From: Bacillota bacterium | GTDB taxonomy: Bacteria; Bacillota; Sulfobacillia; Sulfobacillales; Sulfobacillaceae | Assembly: GCA_021820965.1 (NCBI GenBank) | Contig: JAKACZ010000034.1 | Coordinates: 1 to 54,036 of the forward strand | DNA: 54,036 nt | Direction of reading: 5' to 3' | In this document: in pieces, positions 20,411 to 29,310 of the stretch | Layout of the letters: each line of letters starts with the position of its first letter | Position numbering within the stretch: position 1 is the stretch's first letter | Made by a program: the position numbers and the translations under genes | Notes under the pieces: model-generated | Seen by the model: the letters and a program-made list of their open reading frames with translations, nothing else | Databases searched by the model: none | What the model was told of the DNA's origin: nothing

Positions 20411-20437
20411 TTAGCACTCGCTAGGTGCGAGTGCTAA
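20411..20437 (+). promoter_or_regulatory. CIRCE operator (HrcA binding site)
   Basis: A perfect inverted repeat, TTAGCACTC - 9 bp - GAGTGCTAA, matches the CIRCE consensus exactly. HrcA binds it and represses chaperone genes until heat or protein damage titrates GroEL. It lies between promoter and groES, so it would also be present in the leader RNA. hrcA itself is not in the window. Confidence 0.97.
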
Positions 20438-20492
20438 CACGGTGCGGATAGATCGCGCCGCTGGACATAAGTCTGATGGAGGAGGGAATACC

Positions 20493-22467
<1,975 letters not shown>

Positions 22468-22477
22468 CCGATTGTCT

Positions 22478-22509
22478 GAGAGGGGGCCGGCTGGCCCTCT
22501 CTTCTTTTT
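22478..22509 (+). terminator. Rho-independent terminator of groES-groEL
   Basis: Stem GAGAGGG (22478-22484) pairs with CCCTCTC (22495-22501); GGCC/GGCC can extend it, and TTCTTTTT follows. It starts 10 bp after the groEL stop. Confidence 0.9.
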
Positions 22510-22603
22510 GCGCCGACAAGGCTCAACGTTGGACATGAATGGGAATGGAATTACCAAATGATGGGGATGATATAGAACGAGTCACCAAGGAGGAGGAGAA
22601 AGC

Positions 22604-23089
22604 ATGGAAGTCACACTAACGCAGCTGCTTCAAATCGCGCCGGAGCTGGGTTCGTCATTGCGTGACGATGTGCGTTCCGGGCGGTTGGCTGCCTCACGCA
22701 AACGCGGCGTGGCCGGACGACCCTACGTTTTGCGCACAGAAGATTTAGAGGCATCCGGGCGCCCGGAGTACCGTGAATTAGCGGAAATGGCCACACGGGC
22801 GCCGATGGCCGCCCCGGTCCGCGCCAAGCGAATGCTGGCGACCGCGCCGGTGATGGCTATGCGCCCCGACACCGAGCTCTTTGATATTGTCGAATCCCAG
22901 CACATGATGCTTAAGGATTTGGTGCAAGTGCTCACCCAGGAAATGCGGGGGCGCTACGATCGGATGGATCGGCAGCAGATGCAGATGCAGGAGCTATCGT
23001 ACAAGCTGGGGCAGGCTCACCAAGAAATTGCCCGGCTTGAACGGATGTTGGCTGACCGAACGCTTGCTCGGGTGGACGAGGCCAAGTAG
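22604..23089 (+). CDS. Hypothetical coiled-coil protein with a possible DNA-binding N-terminus
   Basis: ATG 22604 lies after AAGGAGGAGGAGAAAGC, one of the strongest ribosome binding sites in the window. The 161-residue product has an N-terminal segment (VTLTQLLQIAPELGSSLRDD, then a basic GRLAASRKRGVAGRPYV) that resembles the MerR/excisionase-like winged helix of small DNA-binding proteins. An Ala/Met-rich linker follows, then a long coiled coil from about residue 92 to the end (DIVESQHMMLKDLVQVLTQE, YKLGQAHQEIARLERMLADR). No family was recognised. It stands alone between two terminators. A nucleoid-associated or regulatory role is an inference from the domain pattern. Confidence 0.75.
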   Translation: MEVTLTQLLQIAPELGSSLRDDVRSGRLAASRKRGVAGRPYVLRTEDLEASGRPEYRELAEMATRAPMAAPVRAKRMLATAPVMAMRPDTELFDIVESQHMMLKDLVQVLTQEMRGRYDRMDRQQMQMQELSYKLGQAHQEIARLERMLADRTLARVDEAK

Positions 23090-23101
23090 GGCCAGCTAGC
23101 G

Positions 23102-23133
23102 AAATAAGGGCGTCCTGCGGACGCCCTTATTTT
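23102..23133 (+). terminator. Rho-independent terminator, 14-bp perfect stem
   Basis: AAATAAGGGCGTCC (23102-23115) pairs perfectly with GGACGCCCTTATTT (23119-23132) over a TGC loop. The A-run before and T-run after mean it could work in both directions. It separates the coiled-coil gene from the MerR operon. Confidence 0.93.
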
Positions 23134-23199
23134 AGTAGACTGTTGTTTACAGGACAGATCCGCTACACTGAAAGGAACCTGAGAGATGGAGGGTCCGAC

Positions 23200-23580
23200 A
23201 TGCGTGACGGTGAGCCGCTGTTGTTTCCAATCGGCGAGGTCAAAGCCCGCACCGGTCTCACGGAACGGCGGATTCGTTACTACGAAAGCTTGAAGTTGTT
23301 AACTCCGCGCCGCAGTGAAGGCAACCAACGGCTTTATTCTCAACACGACATCGAGCGCCTGAAAGAGATCAAGGAATGGTTGGATTCCGGCTTGTCATTA
23401 AAAGCGGTGCGTGCGCGGCTGGCGGAACCGCCGGATGCGATCGAGCGCGATGCTGAAAGTTACTTTGAGGGCAAACGCATTGCGCATGGTGAGCGGCCGC
23501 GCCATGGATCGCTTTATCCGCTCAAGGAGCGGGCGCTCATTTTGCGACGCCTGGAAGAAGAAAGGGAGGAGAACGAGTAA
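23200..23580 (+). CDS. MerR-family regulator (GlnR/TnrA-like N-terminus)
   Basis: ATG 23200 follows GGAGGG; the open frame from 23143 would overlap the likely promoter and is not used. The 126-residue product has a MerR winged helix at about residues 8-75 (FPIGEVKARTGLTERRIRYY, GNQRLYSQHDIERL, DSGLSLKAVRARL). The C-terminal part lacks the Cys residues of metal-sensing MerR proteins and ends in a charged helix. The sequence recalls GlnR/TnrA, which control nitrogen genes. Here it heads an operon with hpt and guaA (hpt starts directly at its stop), which suggests a regulator of, or one responding to, purine or nitrogen supply. That link is an inference. Confidence 0.82.
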   Translation: MRDGEPLLFPIGEVKARTGLTERRIRYYESLKLLTPRRSEGNQRLYSQHDIERLKEIKEWLDSGLSLKAVRARLAEPPDAIERDAESYFEGKRIAHGERPRHGSLYPLKERALILRRLEEEREENE

Positions 23581-24117
23581 TTGCGCACGGCGCCAGGGGA
23601 ACGGTTGGAAGTGCTCGTCCGCGCTCAAGACATTCAGTCGCGGGTTCAGTTGCTAGGTCAGCACATCACCCAAGATTATGAGAATAAGGAGCTTATTTTG
23701 ATCGGGATCTTAAAAGGGTCCTTTGTTTTTATAGCCGATTTGGCGCGGGCTATCGACCTGCCGCTGGCAGTCGACTTTATGGCGGTCTCATCCTATGGAA
23801 TGTCCACCAAGTCATCTGGAGTGGTGCGCATTATTAAGGATTTGGATGAAAGCGTCGAAGGGAAACATGTCTTGGTTGTCGAGGATATTGTGGATACCGG
23901 GCTGACCCTAAATTACATTTATAGTCATTTGAAGTCGCGGGGGGCAACGTCAGTAAAGATTTGCACGCTATTGGACAAGGTGTCGCGCCGACAAATTGCC
24001 GTGCCGGTCCACTATAAAGGGTTTGAGATTCCCGACGCGTTTGTTGTCGGCTATGGACTAGACGTTGAAGAGCGATACCGCAATTTGGCCGATGTGTGCC
24101 AGGTGGTACAAAGCTAA
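23581..24117 (+). CDS. hpt: Hypoxanthine phosphoribosyltransferase
   Basis: This enzyme salvages hypoxanthine and guanine with PRPP to IMP and GMP. TTG 23581 directly follows the stop of the MerR gene, whose last codons supply AGGGAGGAG at 9 bases, so the unusual start is well supported. The 178-residue product has IGILKGSFVFIADLARAI, SYGMSTKSSGVVRIIKDLD, the PRPP-binding LVVEDIVDTGLTL and a C-terminal FVVGYGLDVEERYRNL. Its stop overlaps the guaA start (TAATG). Confidence 0.95.
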   Translation: MRTAPGERLEVLVRAQDIQSRVQLLGQHITQDYENKELILIGILKGSFVFIADLARAIDLPLAVDFMAVSSYGMSTKSSGVVRIIKDLDESVEGKHVLVVEDIVDTGLTLNYIYSHLKSRGATSVKICTLLDKVSRRQIAVPVHYKGFEIPDAFVVGYGLDVEERYRNLADVCQVVQS

Positions 24118-25637
24118 TGGCATCAGGGGTCATCGTTCTCGACTTTGGTGCACAGTACAACCAGCTTATAGCGCGGCGCATCCGCGAGTGCGAGGTGTTC
24201 TGCGAGGTCCTCCCCGGCGACACCCCGGCGGCCTGGATCCGCGAAAAACATCCTAAGGCGGTGGTGCTGTCGGGGGGGCCGGCCAGCGTCTTCGCCCCGG
24301 GAGCACCGGGACTGGACTCGGCAATATTCGACCTCGGAATTCCGGTGCTGGGGATTTGCTATGGTATGCAACTCATGGCCAAAGTGTTGGGGGGCGTGGT
24401 GGAACACGCCGAGGGGCGAGAATACGGTCGTGCCGAAATGACTCTGGGCGCGCCATCACCGCTTTTAGACAAGGTGCCCGATCCTTCGGTGGTGTGGATG
24501 AGCCATGGCGATCTGGTAGTATCGCCGCCGCCGGGATTTTCGATATTGGCTAAAACCCCGCGTACGCCGATTGCCGCGATGGGCGACCCCGCCCGCAATT
24601 TATGGGCCGTGCAATATCATCCCGAAGTGCATCACACCCCGGACGGAATTACACTCTTTACCAACTTTCTTTACCACATCGCACACATCCAGCCAGATTG
24701 GAAAGCGGACAACGTGATTCAGTCTCAGGTGGAGAAAGTGCGGGAGGCGGTGGGCAACGGACGCGCCCTCATTGCACTCTCCGGAGGCGTTGACTCCGCC
24801 GTTGCCGGGGCGATTGCCCGCAAGGCCCTTGGTGACCGTTTGACCGCAATCCTCATCGACCACGGTATGCTCCGAGCCGGTGAGGTCGAAGAGGTGCGCC
24901 AAGCATTTTCCGATATTGATTTCCGCGTGGTGAACGCCAAGACAGAGTTTTTGCACGCGTTGGCGGGAGTGACCGATCCCGAACAAAAACGCAAGATCAT
25001 CGGCCGTGAGTTTATTCGTGCCTTTGAGAGAGCGCAGGCCGAAATCGGACAACGGGAGGTCTTGATTCAGGGTACGGTCTATCCCGATGTCATTGAGTCC
25101 GGAGGTCAGGGCGCCCATACCATCAAATCCCATCACAATGTCGGCGGTCTGCCTGACGATGTGGCCTTTCACGTTGTCGAACCCCTGCGCTGGCTCTTCA
25201 AAGACGAGGTGCGCCGGGTGGGCGAAGCCCTTGGGCTCCCTGCACAGTTGGTGTGGCGTCAGCCGTTTCCCGGACCCGGACTTGCCGTTCGCATAATCGG
25301 CGACGTGACCGAGGACAAAATCGTGGTGTTGCGACAAGCTGACGCTATCGTGCGCGAGGAGATCCGAAAGGCGGGACTGGAACTCAGCATTTGGCAGGCA
25401 TTTGCGGTACTGTTGGACCTGCGCTCGGTAGGTGTTATGGGCGATGCACGGACATACGGGTATCCGATTGTCGTACGGGCGGTGGAGAGCCAGGACGGCA
25501 TGACCGCCGACTGGGTGCGGCTTCCGTATGATGTGTTGGAGACCATTGCCGGCCGCATTGTGGGTGAAGTGGCATCGGTCAATCGCGTGGTCTATGACGT
25601 GACATCCAAACCGCCGGCCACTATTGAATGGGAATAA
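24117..25637 (+). CDS. guaA: GMP synthase (glutamine-hydrolysing)
   Basis: GuaA aminates XMP to GMP. ATG 24117 shares a base with the hpt stop and follows AGGTGG; it gives 506 residues. The class-I glutaminase domain comes first (VLDFGAQYNQLIARRIRE, the Cys of LGICYGMQLMA, His/Glu of QYHPEV). Next is the ATP-pyrophosphatase P-loop LSGGVDSAVAGAIARKAL and the C-terminal dimerisation domain (RQPFPGPGLAVRI, ending KPPATIEWE). With hpt it forms a salvage/GMP unit; guaB, the preceding step, is 10 kb upstream in a cell-wall cluster. No clear terminator follows. Confidence 0.97.
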   Translation: MASGVIVLDFGAQYNQLIARRIRECEVFCEVLPGDTPAAWIREKHPKAVVLSGGPASVFAPGAPGLDSAIFDLGIPVLGICYGMQLMAKVLGGVVEHAEGREYGRAEMTLGAPSPLLDKVPDPSVVWMSHGDLVVSPPPGFSILAKTPRTPIAAMGDPARNLWAVQYHPEVHHTPDGITLFTNFLYHIAHIQPDWKADNVIQSQVEKVREAVGNGRALIALSGGVDSAVAGAIARKALGDRLTAILIDHGMLRAGEVEEVRQAFSDIDFRVVNAKTEFLHALAGVTDPEQKRKIIGREFIRAFERAQAEIGQREVLIQGTVYPDVIESGGQGAHTIKSHHNVGGLPDDVAFHVVEPLRWLFKDEVRRVGEALGLPAQLVWRQPFPGPGLAVRIIGDVTEDKIVVLRQADAIVREEIRKAGLELSIWQAFAVLLDLRSVGVMGDARTYGYPIVVRAVESQDGMTADWVRLPYDVLETIAGRIVGEVASVNRVVYDVTSKPPATIEWE

Positions 25638-25873
25638 GTTAAGGGGATCCGTGATTGATCGGCCGGTCGTCCCCCGCAGATTATGACCGATACGTCCGCT
25701 TCCGAGCGATTGCCACCATGGACTTTGGGGTCCGGCATCAGCTTGGATACCGAGCGGTCACCCATTGCCTGACTCCAGGCCTGGATTGCGAACATTCGGC
25801 AGGGTGCTTGGCATTACCTCACGACGATGCTACATGGAGCAGATCATGGAGGTTTAAACTGCTTGCAATAAGA
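25638..25873. other. Intergenic between guaA and IS remnants
   Basis: No gene was found. The open frame at 25655-26113 (+) runs antisense into transposase remnants and has no start signal, so it is a shadow. Confidence 0.4.
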
Positions 25874-25936
25874 CTAGCAGGACTTTCTAGTTATGGCCGC
25901 AAGAAAGTTGAGAACCCCTTGCTACGCAAGGGGTTG
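25874..25936. repeat. Terminal-repeat-like motif with two hairpins
   Basis: CTAGCAGGACTTTCTAGTTATGG (two words joined at 25874-25896) closely resembles the left end of the MITE-like element at 28725. It contains one arm of an imperfect hairpin (GACTTTCT / AGAAAGTT) and is followed by a 9-bp perfect hairpin (AACCCCTTG - CTACG - CAAGGGGTT, 25913-25935). It probably marks the end of a mobile element whose transposase remnants follow. Confidence 0.45.
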
Positions 25937-26222
25937 AGCGATCGGCCAATGTATTATATACGGCTTGGAGCACAGCAGGCAGAGCCAGGGTTTGCCCCCA
26001 GTGCATCAGTTGCTCATGGTCGATGGTATACGTCAACGTCGGTCGACCGACCGCGTCCGGTTCCCCGATCGTGGTCCGAACCCAGTCGCGGACCGGGGGG
26101 CCGGCCTTGGTGATCGCGGTGGCCACCCGCTGGTGGAGGGCGGCGACCGTCGGTCGCCGAACCCCTTGGACCACCTGGCGTTGAATGCTCTGGAGGCGGT
26201 CTTGCAACTTGCGCAGACGCAC
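25937..26222 (-). pseudogene. Transposase fragment, possibly IS1634-like
   Basis: On the minus strand one frame reads RLRKLQDRLQSIQRQ, RRPTVAALHQRVATAI, then VGRPTLTYTIDHEQLMHW. The helical segment, followed by a short strand and the 'tY.iD...L' phrase, resembles the insert region of IS1634-type DDE transposases. It has neither a start nor the catalytic ends, and it joins an IS21-type remnant at its upstream side, near 26222-26240. The family call is tentative; the fragmentary state is clear. Confidence 0.4.
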
Positions 26223-26790
26223 CAGTTCCCCCTGCCATTATCCTTCGGTCGGGCGACGCGGCCCGGATCGACCAAGAACCCACAATGGTTGGCGAGATCC
26301 CGATAGGTCCGGTTCAGCACCGGATCATAGAGGTCGGATTTCACGACCCCATCTTTGAGGTTGTCGAAGATGATTCGGCGGGGCACTTCCCCAAAGAACG
26401 CAAAGGCCGCGATATGGGCCTGGCACCAGGTGGCTTGATCTTGCTTGACACACCAATAGGCGAATTGATGTCGACTCAACCGCAAAGTCATGACGAACGC
26501 AATGCACGACCACCTTTTTGTGGGTCTGCATGTCGACCCAGACCCCCATTTTCCCAAAGTCGACCTGTGCTTCCCCGCCGGGGTCGACATGGTCTCGCCA
26601 AGCAGTCACATCGCGGGCTTGTGGCGGCTGTTCGAAAGGTGCCACAATAACGACGGAAGGTCGACAAGGCGACCGTGAGCCCCGTGTCGTCACACAACCG
26701 TTGCCAGACGGTGGTGACACGATTGCCAAACACTCGGGAAATGACTGTAACGAAATCGAGGCGGCAAAACGAATTTGCAAACACATTTGT
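26223..26790 (-). pseudogene. Decayed IS21-family transposase (istA) fragment
   Basis: Successive frames on the minus strand give one IstA-like protein: VSRVFGNRVTTVWQRLCDD-type helix-turn-helix remains, then PGGEAQVDFGKMGVWVD (the first catalytic Asp region of the rve-type DDE core), HKKVVVHCVRHDFAVESTSI, then in another frame AHIAAFAFFGEVPRRIIFDN with the second Asp, LKDGVV and LANHCGFLVDPGRVARPKDN. At least two frameshifts separate these parts and the N-terminus is missing. No istB is present. The remnant lies just upstream of the XRE gene on the other strand. Confidence 0.7.
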
Positions 26791-26807
26791 CAGGAGGAGG
26801 CATCGCA

Positions 26808-27125
26808 ATGACCCGCCACATTCCAACGGATATCTTGTTCGATGATGAAGCATTTCGAGAGTATCTCAAGACAGATTGGTTAATTAAAGCCATGTTGCAA
26901 CTTGAGGGAACCCGGAAATCTGTGGGCCTGTCGCAGAAGGAATTAGCTGCGCGGTTGGATACCACTCAGTCAGCGATATCTAGGGCCGAAAACGATTTGG
27001 ACGGGTCGATTTCCTTGCGACGTTATGCGGAATGGCTATTTGCTTGTGGTTCTGTTCCAACAGTGGTGGAAACGAAACCTCTCGACGCTATTCGTCAGGA
27101 CTACATCGCAGACTGCATCGGCTAG
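26808..27125 (+). CDS. XRE-family helix-turn-helix regulator
   Basis: ATG 26808 follows CAGGAGGAGG by 8 bases. The 105-residue product has an XRE helix-turn-helix at about residues 41-72 (SQKELAARLDTTQSAISRAE) after an N-terminal segment (AFREYLKTDWLIKAMLQLEG) like that seen in HigA-type and other antitoxin-linked regulators. It is followed after 3 bp by a small ORF and then by a frameshifted larger gene, so it seems to be the first gene of an accessory operon. TTTGCAAA, a perfect palindrome at 26773-26780 in front of the start, is a candidate autoregulatory site. The partner of this regulator is not of a known toxin family. Confidence 0.85.
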   Translation: MTRHIPTDILFDDEAFREYLKTDWLIKAMLQLEGTRKSVGLSQKELAARLDTTQSAISRAENDLDGSISLRRYAEWLFACGSVPTVVETKPLDAIRQDYIADCIG

Positions 27126-27128
27126 AAT

Positions 27129-27281
27129 ATGGAACCCAAAGAGGGCCACCAGCAACTGTTGACCGAACCGCAATCGCAAGCGGATCGTCCGAGTCAGATT
27201 ACGCAAGGAAACTTCGAAGCCAAGGGACCATTTGCGGCGTTTACCAGTCCAAGCGAATATCTCCAGGGGTTGTCCGCATGA
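27129..27281 (+). CDS. Small ORF in the XRE operon, 50 residues
   Basis: ATG 27129 lies 3 bp after the XRE stop. The product is Gln/Pro-rich (KEGHQQLLTEPQSQADRPSQ) with a C-terminal FTSPSEYLQGLSA. Its stop overlaps the next ATG (ATGA at 27278), the usual sign of translational coupling. No family was recognised. Spacing and overlap are the main evidence that it is a gene. Confidence 0.55.
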   Translation: MEPKEGHQQLLTEPQSQADRPSQITQGNFEAKGPFAAFTSPSEYLQGLSA

Positions 27282-27998
27282 ATAATCTCGCTATCATCAC
27301 GGCTTCGCAGGCCTTTATTTACCCACCGGAAGCAATCAGGTTGTCGTATCTGATCATGCCCACCTGCAAGGGGCCATCGCGCAGACCTTTGGGTTTCGCG
27401 GCTCGGGGATTGCGTCTCCGCCTCAAACATTCGGTCCAGTGGACATGACGAACCCACCGGGTCCAGTGTACGAATGGGGTCAATGGGAATCGGACACAGG
27501 CGTTCCATTTCCGATTAGGCTCTTGGCCATCGAGAATAAGCGCATCGTCTGGCAAATTGCTGGCGCCGAAAATGAGGCAATAAAAGGCCCCATGGAGCAA
27601 CTTGAATCCATCTGCGAGAGTGCAAGGACCCTTGCAGAGGGCGTGAAGGTGATCGGGCAATGGAAAAGCACCCAATGGTATTCCGAGATGTCCTTTACAC
27701 TCGATGTGGATGTTGACGCGTTCAAACGTGTCGTTCCCCTTTTGCATATGTCGACGAAGCCTTGTATATGGAAATTCCGCAAACCCAGCGGACCTTCCCA
27801 GCTATCACTGTCTTTAACTATCGTCCAGATGAGTCCTTCCCCGGAGAGCTTCGTCAGTGGCATGGGTCAAAATTCAATTTGGCGTTGAGGCAAGGGGCCA
27901 CCGTCGACGAAAACACGTTCTATAGCGCAGCACCGCTCAAGACCAAAGACCATATTGCTCTAATCGAGAAAATCGAAAATCATCTCAAGAAAGCATAG
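27278..27998 (+). pseudogene. Unknown gene with two frameshifts, third in the XRE operon
   Basis: Three frames join into one protein of about 240 residues. ATG 27278 gives MNNLAIITAS. Near 27310 the reading moves to the frame of GLYLPTGSNQVVVSDHAHLQ, GPVYEWGQWESDTGVPFPIR and the helical AIKGPMEQLESICESARTL. Near 27740, within a CCCCTTTT run, it moves to FAYVDEALYMEIPQTQ, FNYRPDESFPGELRQW and a Lys-rich end (IALIEKIENHLKKA). Both shifts are -1, as expected from loss of one base. No known domain was recognised. It may be the effector partner of the XRE protein, now inactive, or the gene could be intact in the cell if the shifts are sequence errors. Confidence 0.55.
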
Positions 27999-28124
27999 GT
28001 AGTCTACCCCCTGGAGCTTGCGCAAAAGAAACATCTGCCTGCTGTTCATCGTCGTGCCCACGTCTCCCGTCCTTGCCTTGCGAGGCTTGCCAGCTATCCG
28101 CCGTCCGGGGCACGACGGTCACAT
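27999..28124. other. Short intergenic stretch
   Basis: No gene was found here, between the end of the XRE-linked gene and the 3' end of the convergent toxin relic. Confidence 0.4.
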
Positions 28125-28409
28125 CTAAAACTCCAGTGGCCATATCCGCGACGAATGGAGTACACGCAAAATCTGAACAGCACCCTCATCGACACGATAC
28201 GGAATAATAAGGGGTGTTCCGGGCACCACTAACTCACGAGTACCGAGAACTCGGCTGGGACGACCCAAACCGGGCATGGCTGTTAGTTGCTGCACACGGT
28301 CTCATGCGCGCCGTGCAGTTGCAACGGCCGATTCGGGACTTGAGTGGGCGATAAAATCAATCGCGTCCTGCAAATCTTGCAAGGCGTTCTCGGTCCCCTT
28401 AATTTTCAG
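28125..28409 (-). pseudogene. ParE/RelE-type toxin relic with internal TGA
   Basis: One minus-strand frame of 95 codons reads KIKGTENALQDLQDAIDFIA, HSSPESAVATARRA, TGA, DRVQQLTAMPGLGRPSRV, GTRELVVPGTPLIIPYRV and ILRVLHSSRIWPLEF. That is a complete ParE-family ribonuclease-fold/gyrase-poison toxin pattern. The TGA (plus-strand TCA at 28302-28304) stands where relatives usually have Trp ('aRR.W..v..L'), so TGG to TGA is the simplest explanation. The first codon is CTG, not a normal start. It overlaps the antitoxin relic upstream by 11 bp, the typical operon order. Confidence 0.7.
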
Positions 28410-28647
28410 GTGTTACACCCCATTGACCAAAAACTTCGCGCACTCGTTCTTCGGACGCAAACTCACCCTGATCCGCAGCTGCAATGCCCTCACGGATAGC
28501 CTCGACTTGTCACTCTTGCTCAGTCAAATAAGCCTCTATTGCCTGGCTGACCAGGTATGCCGGCGTCCGTTCGGTGGCCTCGGCCAGAACCTTCAATCTT
28601 GCTTTCACTTCGGGGCGCAAGCGCACCGTTACGACCTCTGTTTTCAT
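28399..28647 (-). pseudogene. Ribbon-helix-helix antitoxin relic (ParD-like) with internal TGA
   Basis: ATG at 28645-28647 opens MKTEVVTVRLRPEVKARLKV, LAEATERTPAYLVSQAIEAY and LTEQE, a typical RHH DNA-binding domain. TGA (plus-strand TCA at 28510-28512) then interrupts, after which the same frame continues QVEAIREGIAAADQGEFASE and ERVREVFGQWGVTPEN to TAA. Homologues commonly read 'EWQ..aI.eGi..ad.G', so the stop replaces Trp. The short product keeps the whole DNA-binding domain but lacks the toxin-binding tail, so it could still repress its own promoter. Confidence 0.72.
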
Positions 28648-28724
28648 GGATACACCCCCGAATGAGTCTTCGCATGCGCTGACAACATTGTGTACACACG
28701 CGACGCATCAGTCCGATATCGACG

Positions 28725-28964
28725 GCTAGCAGGAGTTTCCTACTTATGGTTCGCGTTGACCAAGTTTGAGTTCCAGCCGTTATTGGTGAAATCCCCGAGT
28801 CCCGCATGAGACGGTAGTTTGAGGCCCTCGTTACGTCTTCACCGGATCGACCGATGCCGCCAACAATGCCCCCAAGTTGTATAATACGTGCGAAATGCTC
28901 AAAACCGTGATTCTATTAGGGTTTCAGACGTTTGGCACTCACTAACTCGGAAACTCCTGCTAGC
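28725..28964. mobile_element. 240-bp MITE-like element with 16-bp perfect terminal inverted repeats
   Basis: GCTAGCAGGAGTTTCC (28725-28740) is repeated in exact inverse orientation at 28949-28964, and imperfect pairing extends a few bases inward (TACTTA versus GAGTTA). The interior has no open frame with a start signal. Size, inverted ends and lack of genes fit a miniature inverted-repeat transposable element moved by an autonomous relative elsewhere. A related end lies at 25874 and a weaker one (TAGGAGTTTCCTGCTT) at 42091. No clear target-site duplication was identified by eye. Confidence 0.7.
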
Positions 28965-29258
28965 TCAAAAGGTACTGGGATGGCCAGTCGGGTGCGAATC
29001 CGGCGGCGCAGTACGGTACGAGGCTGCTCACTCGTTTTCGTTTAAGGACAGGATTGCTTCGTGACATTCTGTCGAGCGCCTGCTTGTGGACGGGGGAGGA
29101 AGGTCGCCCCACCTTGCCCCAATCCATTGCCTGGCCAATGGCTCTAAAAAGCTGGCTTGCAGATATCCGATGCGGAGTGATGATCAGCCGTGGATGGTTC
29201 CACCAGAGCGGTTCGAATAACAGGCGAGCCCAGGGTCATGCTAAGAGGTAGAAAGCGG
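28965..29258. other. Intergenic between the MITE and the purine operator
   Basis: No gene was found. A stretch at 28961-29020 looks loosely like tRNA arms but does not fold as a tRNA (see rejected items). Confidence 0.4.
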
Positions 29259-29293
29259 CGAACGTTTATTGTACAATGCGATTGTAATGTTCG
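29259..29293 (+). promoter_or_regulatory. PurBox-like inverted repeat and -10 element upstream of purB
   Basis: CGAACGTT (29259-29266) and AATGTTCG (29286-29293) face each other across 19 bp. The CGAA cores in opposite orientation are the hallmark of paired PurBoxes bound by the PurR repressor in B. subtilis, where PRPP relieves repression. TACAAT (29272-29277) between the arms fits a -10 element, so a bound repressor would cover the promoter. No good -35 was seen. That a PurR protein exists in this organism is an inference. Confidence 0.65.
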
Positions 29294-29310
29294 GGTTCTG
29301 GAGGATCGAT

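Noticed and set aside
25913..25935. 9-bp hairpin as the guaA terminator
   Set aside because: It is about 280 bp after guaA, has no T-run and lies within IS-derived sequence.
27278..27748. Programmed -1 frameshifting in the XRE-linked gene
   Set aside because: Neither shift point has a slippery heptamer in the right phase; the second lies in a CCCCTTTT run where loss of one base is simpler.
28945..29020. tRNA-like stretch: TAGCTCAAAAGGTA like a D-arm, a small stem ACTGG/CCAGT and GTGCGAATCC like a T-arm
   Set aside because: The anticodon loop has the wrong size, the T-loop has TG instead of TTC, and no 7-bp acceptor stem pairs. It also overlaps the end of the MITE-like element, so the likeness is probably chance.
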